Source of the DNA: Hypomesus transpacificus | Taxonomy: Eukaryota > Chordata > Actinopteri > Osmeriformes > Osmeridae | NCBI RefSeq assembly: GCF_021917145.1 | Contig: NC_061068.1 | Span: forward strand, 9,861,724 to 9,925,723 | DNA: 64,000 bases | Direction of reading: 5' to 3' | Shown here: piece after piece, positions 35,881 through 50,400 of the stretch | Layout of the letters: each line of letters begins with the position of its first letter | How positions within the stretch are numbered: the stretch's first letter is position 1 | Translations under genes and position numbers: made by a program | The notes under the pieces: model-generated | Told to the model about the DNA's origin: nothing | What the model saw: the letters and a program-made list of their open reading frames with translations, nothing else | Databases searched by the model: none

Positions 35881-38800
35881 GGAGGATGACAATACTCTGC
35901 TCTCAGTCTTACCTGCCATCATATAACCAATTAATTAATGTCAGTGTAACTCTGTGTGCATTCTGTGTGTGTGTGTATTTACCTGGGGTCATGTGTCTTG
36001 GGAGATTGCAGGAGCTTGCTTTCCTCCATGGGGATCTGAATTACAGTCTTATCTTCTCCTGCTGTCCCCAAGATCTCCTCTGACTCCTATATGACACACA
36101 CACACACACACACACGCTCTCAAATTACATGTGTAGCTGGGTACCACTTGAACAATTGTTTCATTGCTGTAAGTGAAGCACCTCCACAACGCTCTTGCAG
36201 GCATCATCCAGCCTCTTCTTCTTGCTCTCTGGCATGATGTCATCCAGGTAGCTTAGCTCCCTCTTGGAGAAACAAAGATCCAGCAGCTTGCGGATAAACA
36301 CTAAAGCCAGCACCTACATGGACAAGGATACGGACTATTCAACAAAGCATGGCTTCCCATTGAAACAATCTCATTTCTTGCCATGTCTTTCAGCCCGACC
36401 ACTCCCTAGGTTCGATGTTAACACCGCGTTGCCTAGCTTCAGTGGAGCAGGACTGTGCTGCTCAGTGTGGGTGATGTCATAAGCACACAGGGACGTGAGG
36501 GAGCGTCAGAGCAGCTGTACCATCATGGGGAAGACGATGGCGGCGGGCGAGGTCTTGATGACCCACAGCAGCACCAGACAGGTGAGCTGGGTCACAGTGA
36601 AGAGGTGCACCTTCCTCAGAGGAACGTGACGCAGGTAGATGAAGTCTGGCTGGTGCTTGGGCGGCATGGCAAACAACAGGAGGCGGTCGTATAACTGAGG
36701 GAGACAAAACAGGGAAGGACAGAGACAGATGAAGACCAGACGGCTCATCCTGTGGGAGATTCGGCACATTTGAAAAACGAGTGGAATAACAATGAGAAAG
36801 ATACGGGCAAGACAGAACATTTAAATTTTTCATATGTAATAAGGAGAAAGTGAGAGGTGATCCAAATGTAATAAAGAGAAGGTGAGAGAGTGAGAATAAG
36901 GAGACAGCTGATAGCAGGGGACTCGGCCCACTTGAGCTTCTCCCCATAGAGGTTATAAACCAGAGAGCAGCTTGTAAGTAGGCCAGGAGAGCCGAGACCT
37001 GAACCCTCCCACTGACAGACTAACTACACACCAGAGATAAACACTGTCCACCAGCGTGTCCTAGTACACACAACAGTTGTGTGTTGGTGTGTAGTACCTG
37101 GTACAGTATCCGCATGTGGGTGTGTGTTGGTGTGTACTACCTGGATGCCCTTCAGTGAAGACGCTCCCATGTAAAGGAATACTCCATACAGGACTGGCAT
37201 TGGGATGAACTGCAACACATGAAAGACACGCACAGACTCAAACACACACTAAGACTGGCACAGCGTGGGTTTTTGTCGAGATGCTACACCCCTGGGAACC
37301 CCAGTGAGCAGTACATATGTCTGGGTAGGAATCCGGACACGGATAACAAGTGAAGCGTGACAGAGTTTCGGAGGACGTCCCACGAGCAGTGGGGATTGCT
37401 CTCAGTGAGGTTAGAGTAGACGTTTGAGCTGAGCCCAGCTGTCAGACGCACCTGCAGAGCCCCGGTCATGAACACGGAGCAGCCCATGAGCATGAAGATC
37501 ATGAGGCCGGTGAAGCGCTGCTCTCTGATCCCCAGGAAGCGGGGCTGCTCCCCCGGGGCGGAGCTCTCCGACTCCAGCTTCAGGCTGTTGACGTGGGAGA
37601 TGGAGAGGACGGTGGCCGCCACGAACCAGGGCAGGCCCATGATGGAGCACACGGCCAGCATCACAGCCACCATGAGCAGGTCCAGGTGGTAGCCACAGCC
37701 CTTCTGCAGGGGCGGGGAGACACACACACACACACCTGTGAGACACACAGGCTCCAAAGAGGAGGAGTACAGTATTTGTCTCTCACTCAGAGAGAGGGGG
37801 CTGGTCAGGATTCGACAAGCAACTAAGACTGAATAATCAAATAGCTGAGCTCCTGTAACCAACCACATACAATATTTGAAGTTGGTACTGTATGAACGTT
37901 CTAGGTGAACATGACAGGCTGTGGTCCAGACGCCAGCAGCTGGTATCTCACCAGCAGTTTGTGCTCCTTGCGGTTGATGATGACAGCAGTGATCTGCTGG
38001 TCCATGAAGATGAGGATGGTGCAGAGCAGGGCAGGGATGGCAGCAGCCAGGACCGTCCACCAGGGGTTCTCTCCTATGGGGCTGATCAGCCAGCCACGGT
38101 CGTTTCGCGTTGGCTGGTAGAACACACCAACACACACAAACACACACACACACCAACACACAAACATGCAGCACACATGGGGGAGAAGTTGAACTGACTA
38201 TAATATGTCGCTAATCATATTGTGGTGCACATACTATGATTCACAGTTCCCATTTTAGTTTTCCATCTTCTCAACATGAAATATTAACGTATGTATTATA
38301 CTGTATGTGCACTATTGGAGTCCCAGTAATGCTTTATCAGAGGATATATTACAGTTGCATTGGATGTAAATAAAGATGTCCTACCTGAAACTTGCTGGGC
38401 ACCTGCAGCTTCTGAGTGGGCACTCCGATGCAGTAGTCCAGCAGGACCATGATCACGATGGTCAGGAAGACTGCAAAGTCACTGATCATCGATCGTACCT
38501 GAACAAAACAAAACAAATCTATGATATTAATAAATGATATTGCAGGGAAAAATTTACTTTCTGACTTGTTGATATTGACAGTCATACTTTGGTTGGGAAG
38601 TAGCGGCTGGTCTTGAACTGCTTGAGGAAGCCGGACATCAAGAAGGTGGCAAAAAACAAAATGGCCGACCAGAAGAGCACGTCAGGGGTGTAGGGACCGT
38701 GGTGGCCACACGCTGTGCCCACAAACTGGCCCTGCATGCTCACACACTCCTACATCAAACAAAGAAAGGAGATATTTCAAATCCTTAGACAAAAAACTTA

Positions 38801-39030
38801 AAAAGTGTACATACTGTGTTCATAACGCTACATAAGATGATGTAATACTGCACAAATATTTAGATAATGTAATCATGTAATGAGAGGCTCTTGTTTCTGT
38901 GTTGTTGTGAGTCTGTGTGGTTACCTTGACAGTGAGGTTAGCCCAGGGCACAGTGGAAGCTGTTATGTTCCTCTTACTCCAAAGCTCCAGAGTGGCATTA
39001 CTGGGCTCTCCAGGCTCTGCACACCGACAG

Positions 39031-39078
<48 letters not shown>

Positions 39079-42000
39079 ACACACACACACAAAGAAAGAA
39101 AGCCCAGGTACATCACAGAGTATTCAATGTGACAAGATCCTACACTGGCATCACCACAGGTATCAGGGCAGTAAGAGCAGCAAGTTCAGTACAGCTGTGG
39201 AATTGATGGCAGTATGAAGAAGACACAGAGACATAAGCCTCATCTCTGAAGCACAGGCCAGTAACAAGAGATCTCTCAGGAGGATGGGGCATTGTAGTTG
39301 GAAGTTGCGAAGGATGGAGGGCGGCACGCAGTCGTGTCTGGGCAAGGCTGACTTCTGCACACTTAATGATCTCGGCCCCTCGTATAATTGGGGACAACCA
39401 ACTTGATGGGGCGGAGGCGGTGCTCACTAGGCGAGGGTGAGCTGGTCCAGGTTGCTGTGTGAGTTGATGGGGTAGAGCTCCCCCAGGTGGATCAGCTTCT
39501 CCAGCGCCTCGTAGATGAAGATGAGGCAGATGAGCGAGGCGAAGGCCTCCTCGGTGAAGCGCGTGATGTAGCACACCAGCGAGCTGGCGTCCGTGGCAAC
39601 CAGGACCAGGCACAGGAAGGCCGTCCACAGGCCGATACACGTCCTCAGAGACAGGTAAGACAGGCCGTAGTCCCTGACATGGAGAAAGGGGGGGAGAGAG
39701 ACAGTCGAGAGATGGGTGAGAAGAGCAGGCATTCATGTGTTTCATGAACAAAAGGAATTTGATCCTACAAATCCAAGGCGTGAAGAACTACTATTGCAAA
39801 GTTCTGGATATCATGTGGAGTATGGGAACGCAGAAAGCACTGACTTGCAGAACTTGTAGAGGATCTTCTCAAAGACCAGCACAGGGCCTGTGCTCCCCAG
39901 GATGGTGAGGGGCTGGCCAGCGAACAGGGAGTAGGCTACCCCTGTCATAGACGCACCCAGCAGAGACTCGATGGCACTCTACAAACACACAGCAGGACAG
40001 ACCCAGTATTATGTGTTATGTGGACACATTCACAGTATCATAGTGTGTGTGTGTGTGTGTGCTCACAATGCACCCATCGGTGGCCTCTCCGAGCAGTCCT
40101 CCGAAGGTGATGACCGGGGACATGCAGGCGCAGTAGAGGAACAGGAAGGAGGCGACACACTGCAGATTAATGCCGTCTCTATAGTCACTCAGGTAGAACG
40201 GAACCTTCCTCTTGATGTCCAGAATCAGACCTCCAAACAACCTAACCAGGAGGAGCGGCAGGGGTCATGCATGACAGCAGAGAGCAGCAGAGTGTGTGTG
40301 GAGGAGAGATCAGCAGAGTGTGTAGAGGAGAGAACAGCAGAGTGTGTGGAGGAGAGAGCAGCAGAGTGTGTGTAGAGGAGAGAGCAGCAGAGTGTGTGTA
40401 GAGGAGAGAGCAGCAGAGTGTGTGTGAAGGAGAGAGCAGCAGAGTGTGTGTGAAGGAGAGAGCAGCAGAGTGTGTGTAGAGGAGAGAGCAGCAGAGTGTG
40501 TGTGGAGGAGAGAGCAGCAGAGTGTGTGTGGAGCAGAGAGCAGCAGAGTGTGTAGAGGAGAGAGCAGCAGAGTGTGTGTAGAGGAGAGAGCAGCAGTAAG
40601 CACCAGTTGAAAGCGAGCCTGTAAGGTCTGTGGTGATGCGGAGCGGCCATCTTACCTTCCTGTTCTCTGCAGCTCAGGACCATGGTCCTCGGCATGGAGC
40701 TCCTCCTCCACCACGCAGGTGGTGCCGTTGGGAACCCCCGGCATTTTCCTCTTCTCCTACACATGCACACATGCACACGCAGCCAAATCATTACATTGCT
40801 ACTTCTGTCAAATGCATCTGAAAGCAATGTATGAAGTCACATTTCAATCGCTGAGAGCAGTGAGTGTTCAGTACATGTCATACAATGCCAAAGCTGTCAT
40901 TGTCACCTGGGAGGGGACGTTCTTGGGGGGCTCGATGCGTATGGAGGGGTCCCACTCCCCAGGGGGCAGCACAGTCACCTGGTCCAGGAACTCGTCTATC
41001 CCAGCCAGCAGGTCCTCTCGGTCCTTGGCCTTGTAGGCCACGTCATGGAAGATCTACCATGGAAGGACAGCACCGCTTAGGAGAAGATCTGGTGGGGGGG
41101 GGGGATATGGACGGTGGGACTGAAGTCATGAGGGAGGGGCCCTTGCCTCGTCTGTCATGATGGTTGCCATGGAGCGGCCAATCTCGTGGTATTGCTGAGC
41201 CTTTCCATCCTGGCCCAGGAGGATGAACAGGAACCTTTCAGTACGGTCAGAATGACTAGAATCATACTCTGTAACTCCTCGTAATAACTATCGTCAGCAT
41301 TACAATGCATCAGGTAAACAGATTACAGAAATCCATAAGCATGTACTATAGTGACTCATACACCCCTTTGTTTCAGATTCTCCTCCTCCCGTGACACACA
41401 CACACACACACACACTCACACACACACACACACAGTGTGTCTTCCTCCCTCCTTGTGGCTGTACCTGGTAGGTATGGGGACTTCAGTGAGGCCAGTGAGC
41501 AGCACAGCGGGGGACAGGCGGACGAAGGCCACGATGGGTCTCTCCAGGAAGTCCAGCTCTCCCACCAGCACGTTGGAGGCCTCCGCTCCTGTGGGGATCT
41601 TCTTCATGAAGTGCATGTCCACCTGCCGAGAAAGAGAGAGCGAGGCTGACTTCCACTCACTGGGAACTCTTTCTAACATGCCATCCATGCCTGTTTGGCC
41701 GGATGGGCATGTTTCTTTCACACTGTCTGTTTCAGTGGGTGTGTGTGCATTGGTCTGTGTGTGTGTAAGTTATTTGGACTTTTATTTCCCTTAAAATGAT
41801 GTTTTCTATCTTGTCTCAGGTCTGGGAACAGATGTGCCCTCTGGGGCTGCAGACTAAGCTATGCAAGAAGTAAGTATGTGATCTGGCGCAACCACAACCA
41901 CCCCACAAAAAAGTATTCACTCATCATTTCCATGTTCATTTCCCCTGCTGGCCCCTAGGCGGTGCTGTGTGACCCAGATGGTCTCTGGATGGCGCTGCAG

Positions 42001-44007
42001 ATGGATGCCAGCAGATGTGTCAGGCCTTCAGGCCTTCAGGTCCGTCTCTATCATGCCCCCTTCCCCCTCCCTCTGACACACACCAAGACCAGCACTGGTC
42101 TAGTGGATCATATGAAGGCTACTCCATGCAGGGTAGGGATGGAGAGTAGTGTGTGTGAGGACTGAGTAGGTTACCTTGCTAAGGTCTACCTGGGCACTGT
42201 CTGGGTTGGCCCCGTTCTTCACCTCGACGCTGGAGGGAGGAGGCTGGGGGGAGACAGCAGGACCTGTGGATGAGGGGAGGGTGTGTATGTGTGTAGGGGT
42301 GGGGAGGGTGTGTATGTGTGTGTGTAGGGGAGGGTGTGTATGTGTGTATGTGTATGTGTATGTGTATGTAGGGGAGGGTGTGTATGTTTGTGTGCAGGGG
42401 AGGGTGTATATGTGTGTGTGTAGGGGGAGGGTGTGTATGTGTGTGTAGGGGGAGGGTGTGTATGTGTGTGTAGGGGGAGGGTGTGTATGTGTGTGTAGGG
42501 GGAGGGTGTGTATGTGTGTGTGTAGGGGAGAGGTTGGGGGGGTGGTCGGGGTAAGTACAGCAGACTCAGTACATTTCCTCTGCACAGTTGGTCCACTGCC
42601 AAGGGACTGAAACGATCCATAAAATGCTGCAATCTGTATTCTGTCAATACAGTCCATCTGGTGGGAACAATTGAATAGATTTGAGGTCGACGGTCCAGCT
42701 CCAGTGCCACTGTGACATTAGGTTAGGTGTTCTCTGTTCCTCTGTCCCTCACCCTTTAGGGTCTGCCTGATATTCACACCTATTCCCAATTCTGTCAGCT
42801 GGGTTAAGGTTAAGGTGAGGTTGACACCACCCCCCCCTCCCCCACATCTCTCTACCTACCAGCCTTGTCCATGTTGTGGGGCTCGGACTGCTTGCGGCCC
42901 GCATCGGCAAAGGAGCGCACCATGGGGATCAGGGCGTTCCTCTTCTTCTCGTTCTGGTGGTGGTGCCTCTTCAGGAGCGCCTCGCGCACCTTCACACGCA
43001 CGCTGTCGTCCAGCTCGTGGGACGCCTCCTGGTGGTCCAACACCATGTCTGCAGCACAGGACACGCTACTCATGAAGTCTCACGCTCCACCATTCGGTAT
43101 AAACTGTCCCCGCGCACGTCACCCTCCTGTTCAAACTGGCAAATCTCTAACCAGGGCTACTACTCTACTCAGTAACTCAATCATATGTCATGTGTTAAGA
43201 AAGCAGAATGTGTCAATACACCATGGGAAGCCTGCCGAAGGAAATGCCTCCACAGATGGTGTGTATCCTCGGTGAATTGCAGGATGTTTGTGTGTGTGTG
43301 TGTGAATATGTGCATGTGTTTGAGTGTGTGTGATTTAACCAAAGACATGTTCTGTGATCAAAATCCCTCCATATTTCTTGTCCATCCACTCCCTGCCTTT
43401 CCACCCTCCTGTCATCCGAAGGCCGAAACTGCTGAGTCAGAAGTGAATTACTGCTCCTCGCTCCCTTCTTCATGCCCCATCTCTCCATCATTCCTCCTTA
43501 ATCAATAACACTCCCTTTCACCTTGGCCGTAATATACACACACACACACTATGGGGCTGGCTGTAATTCTAAGCACACCTGAAGGCCATTGAGTACATTT
43601 CCAATTCCAGTCTCAACTGCTCTGCTAACAGAAGCAAGGACACAGACAGGAAGACTAAGTGGAGCAGACAGTCCACCGCAGTGTCTCGTTGCATCTCCTT
43701 CAAGTGGAGCGGCACACCTACATCAACTTTACATCTGCTCGTCATTGTCTCGTTTATCTCATTTGTTTCAATCTCAACTTTTGCTTCTCTCTCTCTACCT
43801 CGTTGTCTATCCCCTTGTCTAGGCCTCGGCCTCTCTCTAATCCCTCGTGAAGAGAGTGGACGTGACAGGTGCGGGTGGCAGGTGTCACATGGAGAAGAGG
43901 AAGAGAGGGATGAGGGAGGAGAGTCACCCCTTCAGTCTGTGCACCTGTCTGTCACCTTTAGTCCACCTGCTTAACCATCAGGAAGGTCAGACGGACTGAC
44001 AGGCGGG

Positions 44008-44054
<47 letters not shown>

Positions 44055-46027
44055 GAGACAGTAACAGTTTACTTCTCCAGTCATTCAGGGAGTTTGTGTT
44101 TTGTCTTTTGAAGATGCTTTGAATAGCCACAGTAGCAGTGAGTCACCATAAAGTAACAGACCTGATGCAGGCAGAGAGGTACTGATACACTGAAAGCTTG
44201 TGGGTTTGGATTAGGCATGGTACTAGTTGGTATGTCTAGTTGCTGTGGTCATTTGAATTTCATTCAAAGAAACCTTTCTCAAACTTTTGAGCAGTGGCAG
44301 AGTATTACAATGGGCATATAACATATCTCCACATTTTCCAATACTGTATAACACTATGATTATTGATGATATATGATTTGACCATTTCCAGTGTATGTTA
44401 AGTGGGCCCTCAATGTGTGTGCAACTGACCTGCGATCTCCTCGATGCTGTTGGCGTGCATGTCCAGCAACACACTCCCGTTGATGAGACAGCTCCTCAGC
44501 TCAAACAGGCTGTGAAGGGAGAGGGTGGCCACGTAGGGCTTACTCCAGCGCTCCCCCCCATCCTCCACATCCTCCTCAAACTTCAGCCACCTGGAGGGGG
44601 GGCAGGGGACGGGCAGGGGGTGTGGCAGAGGGACGGGGCAGGGGGTGAGTCAGGGGGACGGGGCAGGGGGTGAGGCAGGGGGACGGGGCAGGGGGTGAGG
44701 CAGGGGGACGGGGCAGGGGGTGAGGCAGGGGGACGGGGCAGGGGACGGGTCAGGGGGTGAGGCAGGGGGACGGGGCAGGGGACGGGTCAGGGGGTGAGGC
44801 AGGGGGACGGGGCAGGGGACGGGTCAGGGGGTGAGGCAGGGGGACGGGGCAGGGGGTGAGGCAGGGGGACAGTAGTGAGAGATGAGCACCAAGATTCACA
44901 AATAACCACAAATAAATGTCAGTTTCAGAAGCAGAAAGCAGAATGGGGATGTATGGACAGGGTATTTGATTGAGAGGTGCAGCTGTTAAACCCTCAGTGC
45001 AGGGTGCTGGATGCATGAGCGCCTAGCTGGAAGAGGTGTCTGACCTGGCTGTCTCCTTCCACTCGGCATCTTTGCCCTCCTTCACACAGATCTCATCCAG
45101 CTCTGTGAACAGCTCGTGGGTCACATGCTCCGCGTCCTCCTCTGTCCCCAGGATGAACTGCACCCTTTGAGAGGGCGTGTCTGGGGAGAGATGGAGGAGG
45201 AGAAGGAGAGACCGGTGGGAGGGAGGTTATGTTGTGGGTGAACGAGAATAAATTGTTTAAATATCAATAAAGTCTTACAGGTTTTACTGACTTGTTTGAT
45301 GGAAAAAGTATTGATCGTTAGCTTCACTGTTGCTGATTGGCTGGTGACAGACTGTGAACTTAATATTTTTTTCCCATTGGCAAATCTCGGTCATACACAC
45401 ACACACACACGCACACACAAACAGTCACACATACTGTGTGTTTGAGTGACATCCTGCTCTGGGAGGTTAATTAGCGGGGTTGTCAATTGAAGCCTGCAGG
45501 GCTGGCTGCATGTGTGTGTGAGTGTGAAATGGATGGATGGATTAGAGCCACTGCCCTGGCCTGAGGCTGTATCGACACAGTGCACAACCACTGCCCTCCA
45601 CCAGAACTGAAACATGGACTTACAGTTTAGGCTCGCCTTGCATGCATGACATAACACATTTTCTAGAAATGTTCAATACATAAAACGCAGTCCTTCAAAA
45701 GAATCCCCTTTCATAGAGTGATTCATTAGGCTATTGGATTTATGAGTTATATGTTCTACCATGAGAAGACGAGGACCCTTCTCCCTCCACCTCCTGCGGC
45801 TGGCTGGGAGTGCTGCTGGTCCGCCTCTCTTTCTTGCGGTGGCGCGAGCTGTGGGGCCTGTGGTGCCGGTGACTCTGCCTGCCCATGGGCATGTGCACCC
45901 CCACAAACAGAGTCCTGTGGCCTGGGCCAGAATACAGTAGGAAGGGAAGAGAGGAGAACTTCTACTGATGAAGTATTCTAAAAAACATGTTTGCCTTGAG
46001 CACAACTTCATGCACAACTTTTTTTAC

Positions 46028-46078
<51 letters not shown>

Positions 46079-46091
46079 TAGAGGGAGAGAG

Positions 46092-46175
<84 letters not shown>

Positions 46176-47358
46176 GAAGGAGGGAGAGAGAAATAAAGCA
46201 TGGGTTAAGGCAGTGGTTCCAACCCTGGTCCTCTGGACCCCCTGTCCTGCATGTTTTAGATGTTTCTCTGTTCCAACACACCTGATTCAAATGAATGGGT
46301 CGTTATTCAGCTCTGCAGAAGCCTGTTAACGACCATTCATTTGAATCAGGTGTGTTGGAGCAGGGAAACATCTAAAACACGCAGGGCAGGGGGTCCCGAG
46401 GACCAGGGTTGGGAACCACTGGGTTAAGGCATAGGAATAGAAGGAAGGAGCAGAGCAGTGTGGAACGTGAGGGTTTTATTGGTCTAGTCCTTCCATCAGC
46501 ACATCCCAGTGAGGGAGCAGTAGAGAGGGAGGACAGAGCAATGGCCAAGAAAACAACAGCATTTAAGATCCTGTATGTCTGATACATTTAGAGATAGCAC
46601 TGAGAGAAAACAGCAAGAATAAAAATGACATTTACAGTTCAAAAATACAACCACCAGGAAAGCAGCCGACCCTGTTACGTAATCTAGCTAGCCAATATCT
46701 GTTAGGCAAACATTTATGAATTAAACATATTGCACCAGGGCTTCGGCAGACACATGTTGCAAAGTTGTGTGTGTAGTGTGTGTGTGGTAGTGTGTGTGTG
46801 TCTGTGTGAGAAAGTGTTTGTGTGTGAATGAAAGCTGTGTGCCTGTGTGTGAATTAGGAAGTGTTCACTGAATTACAGTGACCAGACAGCTGCTGACAAC
46901 AACAAAAACAGACCAAATCTTGTGACAGTATATTTGGGCTGGGGAGAAACCAGAACTACTGTGCTGGATGCACACCAGCCAGACTGTACCATTCATCTAC
47001 GGATAGTGGGAATATGTGCTACTAGTGTGTGTGTGTGGGGTGTGTGTGTGTGTGTGGGGTGTGTGTGTGTGTGTGTGTGGGGTGTGTGTGTGTGTGTGTG
47101 AGCTCCATCAGCGATGACAGATTAGGCCCCCACTGGTATTCTCAAGTGTACCTGCAAGATGCATTATTAATCAAATACTCCATGAATGACATGGGCACTT
47201 TCTAGATCAAAAAGGTGGTCTGGAATGCTGTATAGCCTCATGAAAGATGCAACAACACAAACATGAGCCTGCCTGTCTGGCTAGACACACACACACTCAC
47301 CAAGAGAGAGAGAAAGAGAGAGAGAGAGACAGACAGAGAGACAGAGAGAGACAGAGAG

Positions 47359-47441
<83 letters not shown>

Positions 47442-50400
47442 CAGAGAAAGACAGAGTTTTATTAACTTATTAAGGATACAAAGCTGGTCTGTGAGGTCAG
47501 GTTTCTGGTACTCACTCTCCAGCTCTTCCTTCTCATAGTGGATGTTGAGGACTGAGCTGGTCCCTCCCTGGTCTACCACCACCTCCTCATCAGGCCTCTG
47601 AAGGAGCCACACACACAGACAAGAAAGAAATGACTCAAACCCAACCATGAAAATACGGATATTAAATGGATATACATATATATATATATGTATGTTTTAC
47701 ATGTTGTTTTACAGTCCTCCTCACAAAAACGCACACACATATGGTAGGCACAGCCAGCCATGATGAAGAGTTGTGTTCTGTAGAAGGTCATTATGACCAG
47801 AGAAAACCATTATAGGAAGTTATTAAGAGCCCGGAACCAGAAACCCATAATTGAGATCCTATTACGGAAAGGCATCAAAGCCTTCACTGGGCAGCACTGA
47901 CAAAGAGACACACACAGAGAGAGTGACAAACAGAGATAACGCAAATCTAGGCTACTCTATGGCTACAATTCATACTAGTGAGAGATGGACTTATGACAGA
48001 CTAGTCTCAGAGACCAAGGGAATCATAAGAAAAAAATCAAATCAGTCAAGTGGCAATCAATTTGATGTTTTCTGTACTTCTCTTTAAGAGTGTAACTAAC
48101 AGAATGAGTGAGAGAGACAGAGTGAGAATAAGACAGAGACAGAGTATAGTTCAGCTCCAGAGGAGTCATGGGTGTTGTGAAGTTCCCCCCCCCATGATGA
48201 CGTCCACAGTCCAGTCCAGTAGGCTGGGTGGATGTGGGCGGTCTGCGCAGCAACCACATCTGTCTCCAAGGAGTTGCACTGATCTCTATCTAGTCATTAC
48301 CATTCCTGTTCCAACCATTGTATAGCACCCTTTCCCAATGATGTATTCAATCCAGTCTACAGTAGCTAATTGTACTGCATATTATTGATATTGGAATCAC
48401 TTTGATTCAGTGCTCTGCCATCAGTGTTAAATCTCATGTAGAGGGGTTGACGTAATAATCTGGTAGGCTAAAATGCACTATTAGCTCAGTTGCAATTGCT
48501 GGGTGGTGAAGTGTGTAGGTGCGGGTCGGTTATCACTGTGCTTTCATCCTACCGGCTGCTCTCCATAGTAATGCAACCTTTGACAGACCTGTGGCACACA
48601 CTGAGGTGTAAATAAAGCTCTCATGAATATGGATGCTTCCTCCTACTCTACACGGAGACGAGTGTGTGAACATGTGCTCAGAGCTAGCATTCTGAGAACC
48701 ATGGGGGGCAGTATTTATACTGTGTGTTTGTGTGTGTGATAAGAGAGAAAAACAAAACATAAGTGTGTTAGTAAGGAGAAGTGTGTGTAAAGTGAGTACT
48801 ATGTTGGAACTATGGGTTTGGGTCAGGAATCAAGGTTATGTAGTCTATTTAAGTTATATTTGCAGAAAATATTTAGGTTGAGCCAACTCTTTTTGATTGG
48901 CCAGCCAGTGAAATGACCCCATCCGGTTATTATTGGACAATCCCATGTCAATACTATTGACCTACACCAAAGCACTATGAACAACACACACAAGCACATA
49001 AGGCCACTATAAGCTACAATCAGATAAGAGAGTCATGATAACTACCGTATCTCAAGTTCACCCGTATTGTACTACATTTGAACTATACTGAGCAACCTCC
49101 ACAGTTCATCAATGCTTATTAATTATATGCATGTACTATTAACTGAAAAATTTACAGTAATGTTAATCTAGGGTGTGGTCTCAGTCTATCCAGACAAGAG
49201 CTATACGGGATCTGCAATATGTATGTGTATGTGTGTGCGCGCAAGTGTGTGTGTGATCTCCAGAGGCACCTTAGATCCTAAATTATGGACATAAACTAAT
49301 CAGGATCTCTCTGACAGCCTTGATGGATCACAGTACCTCTGCAGCCAGGCCAGCCCTTCAGCATCTGGCATGGCATACAGTATGTTTGTGCTTCCTCTTT
49401 AAATGTGTCTGCGTGTGTGGACTCATTTCAACAACTCCCTACACCAGTGCCTGTGCCAACACTGGCTTTTTACTGTAATTGGGAATCTAAATATCCAGTC
49501 AGCACACAGTATTTTGAACAACTACACTGAGTTGAGAGATGAAGCTTAAGATGGAGATCCTTTTTCTTAACCCACTTTATTTGTTATTGTAGCAATTGTA
49601 GCTTTACAGGGTGTGTATTTCAGTGTGCTTATCTGTGTGTGCATATCCGTAATGTGTATTGTATCGGAATACAGGATTCAGACACATTTTTCCTAGTTTC
49701 ACGGGCTGACCCGAAACACATCAGTAATGTACAGTAATTTGACTCGCTAAGAAAAGGACTTCAGAATAAATCCTGTACCACACATCTTTTTTGAGTTATG
49801 AACTGGGATGAAAGGGAAATGTGTATGACGAAGAGCTAATTAATGCAGAAATTCATTTTTGGGTGACCTGATCAAATTCAAATTCAGACCTCATTAAAAC
49901 CTCATTCGGGGGTGCTGCATTTTGAACGGTCTGTCACAATACTGTCTCTCTGCCCCTTGCACTTCCATCTCAGGCAGCCTGTATGGAGACACTGAGACAC
50001 CAACACACGAACACACAAGTTTGTATTGCAATTCTTGTGGAAACTCACAATTTAGTCCCAGTCAAAATCCTGTTTTCCTTAACCCTTAAACCTAACTTTA
50101 AGGCTTACCCTGACCGGAACCTCAATCCTAACTTTAACCAAAGACACCTAACCTGAAACCGACTATTGGCCCGCCAAATAATAGCTAAACAAGTCCACAC
50201 ACACACACACAACCTGTGTTATCAGGCTGTGCAGCTGTGGTTTGGTGAATGATGGCAGCTATTCAATCTGTGGGCCTGGGTTGTATGCTGGGTAATCAGC
50301 TGCAGGACTGGATGCTGTGCTGGACAGCAACACACAGACACCCACCCAGAGAACGAGCTACTCAAAGCTTTTAGTCACAGCAAAAAAGGCCATTAGATCT

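Noticed and set aside
40225..40827. 200-codon minus-strand frame with [13 protein letters not shown] repeats
   Set aside because: It is a translation of the intron 11 minisatellite read through from the neighbouring exon.
42100..42710. Minus-strand frames rich in [15 protein letters not shown]
   Set aside because: Repeat-derived frames over the intron 6 minisatellite; the real coding part is only exon 7.
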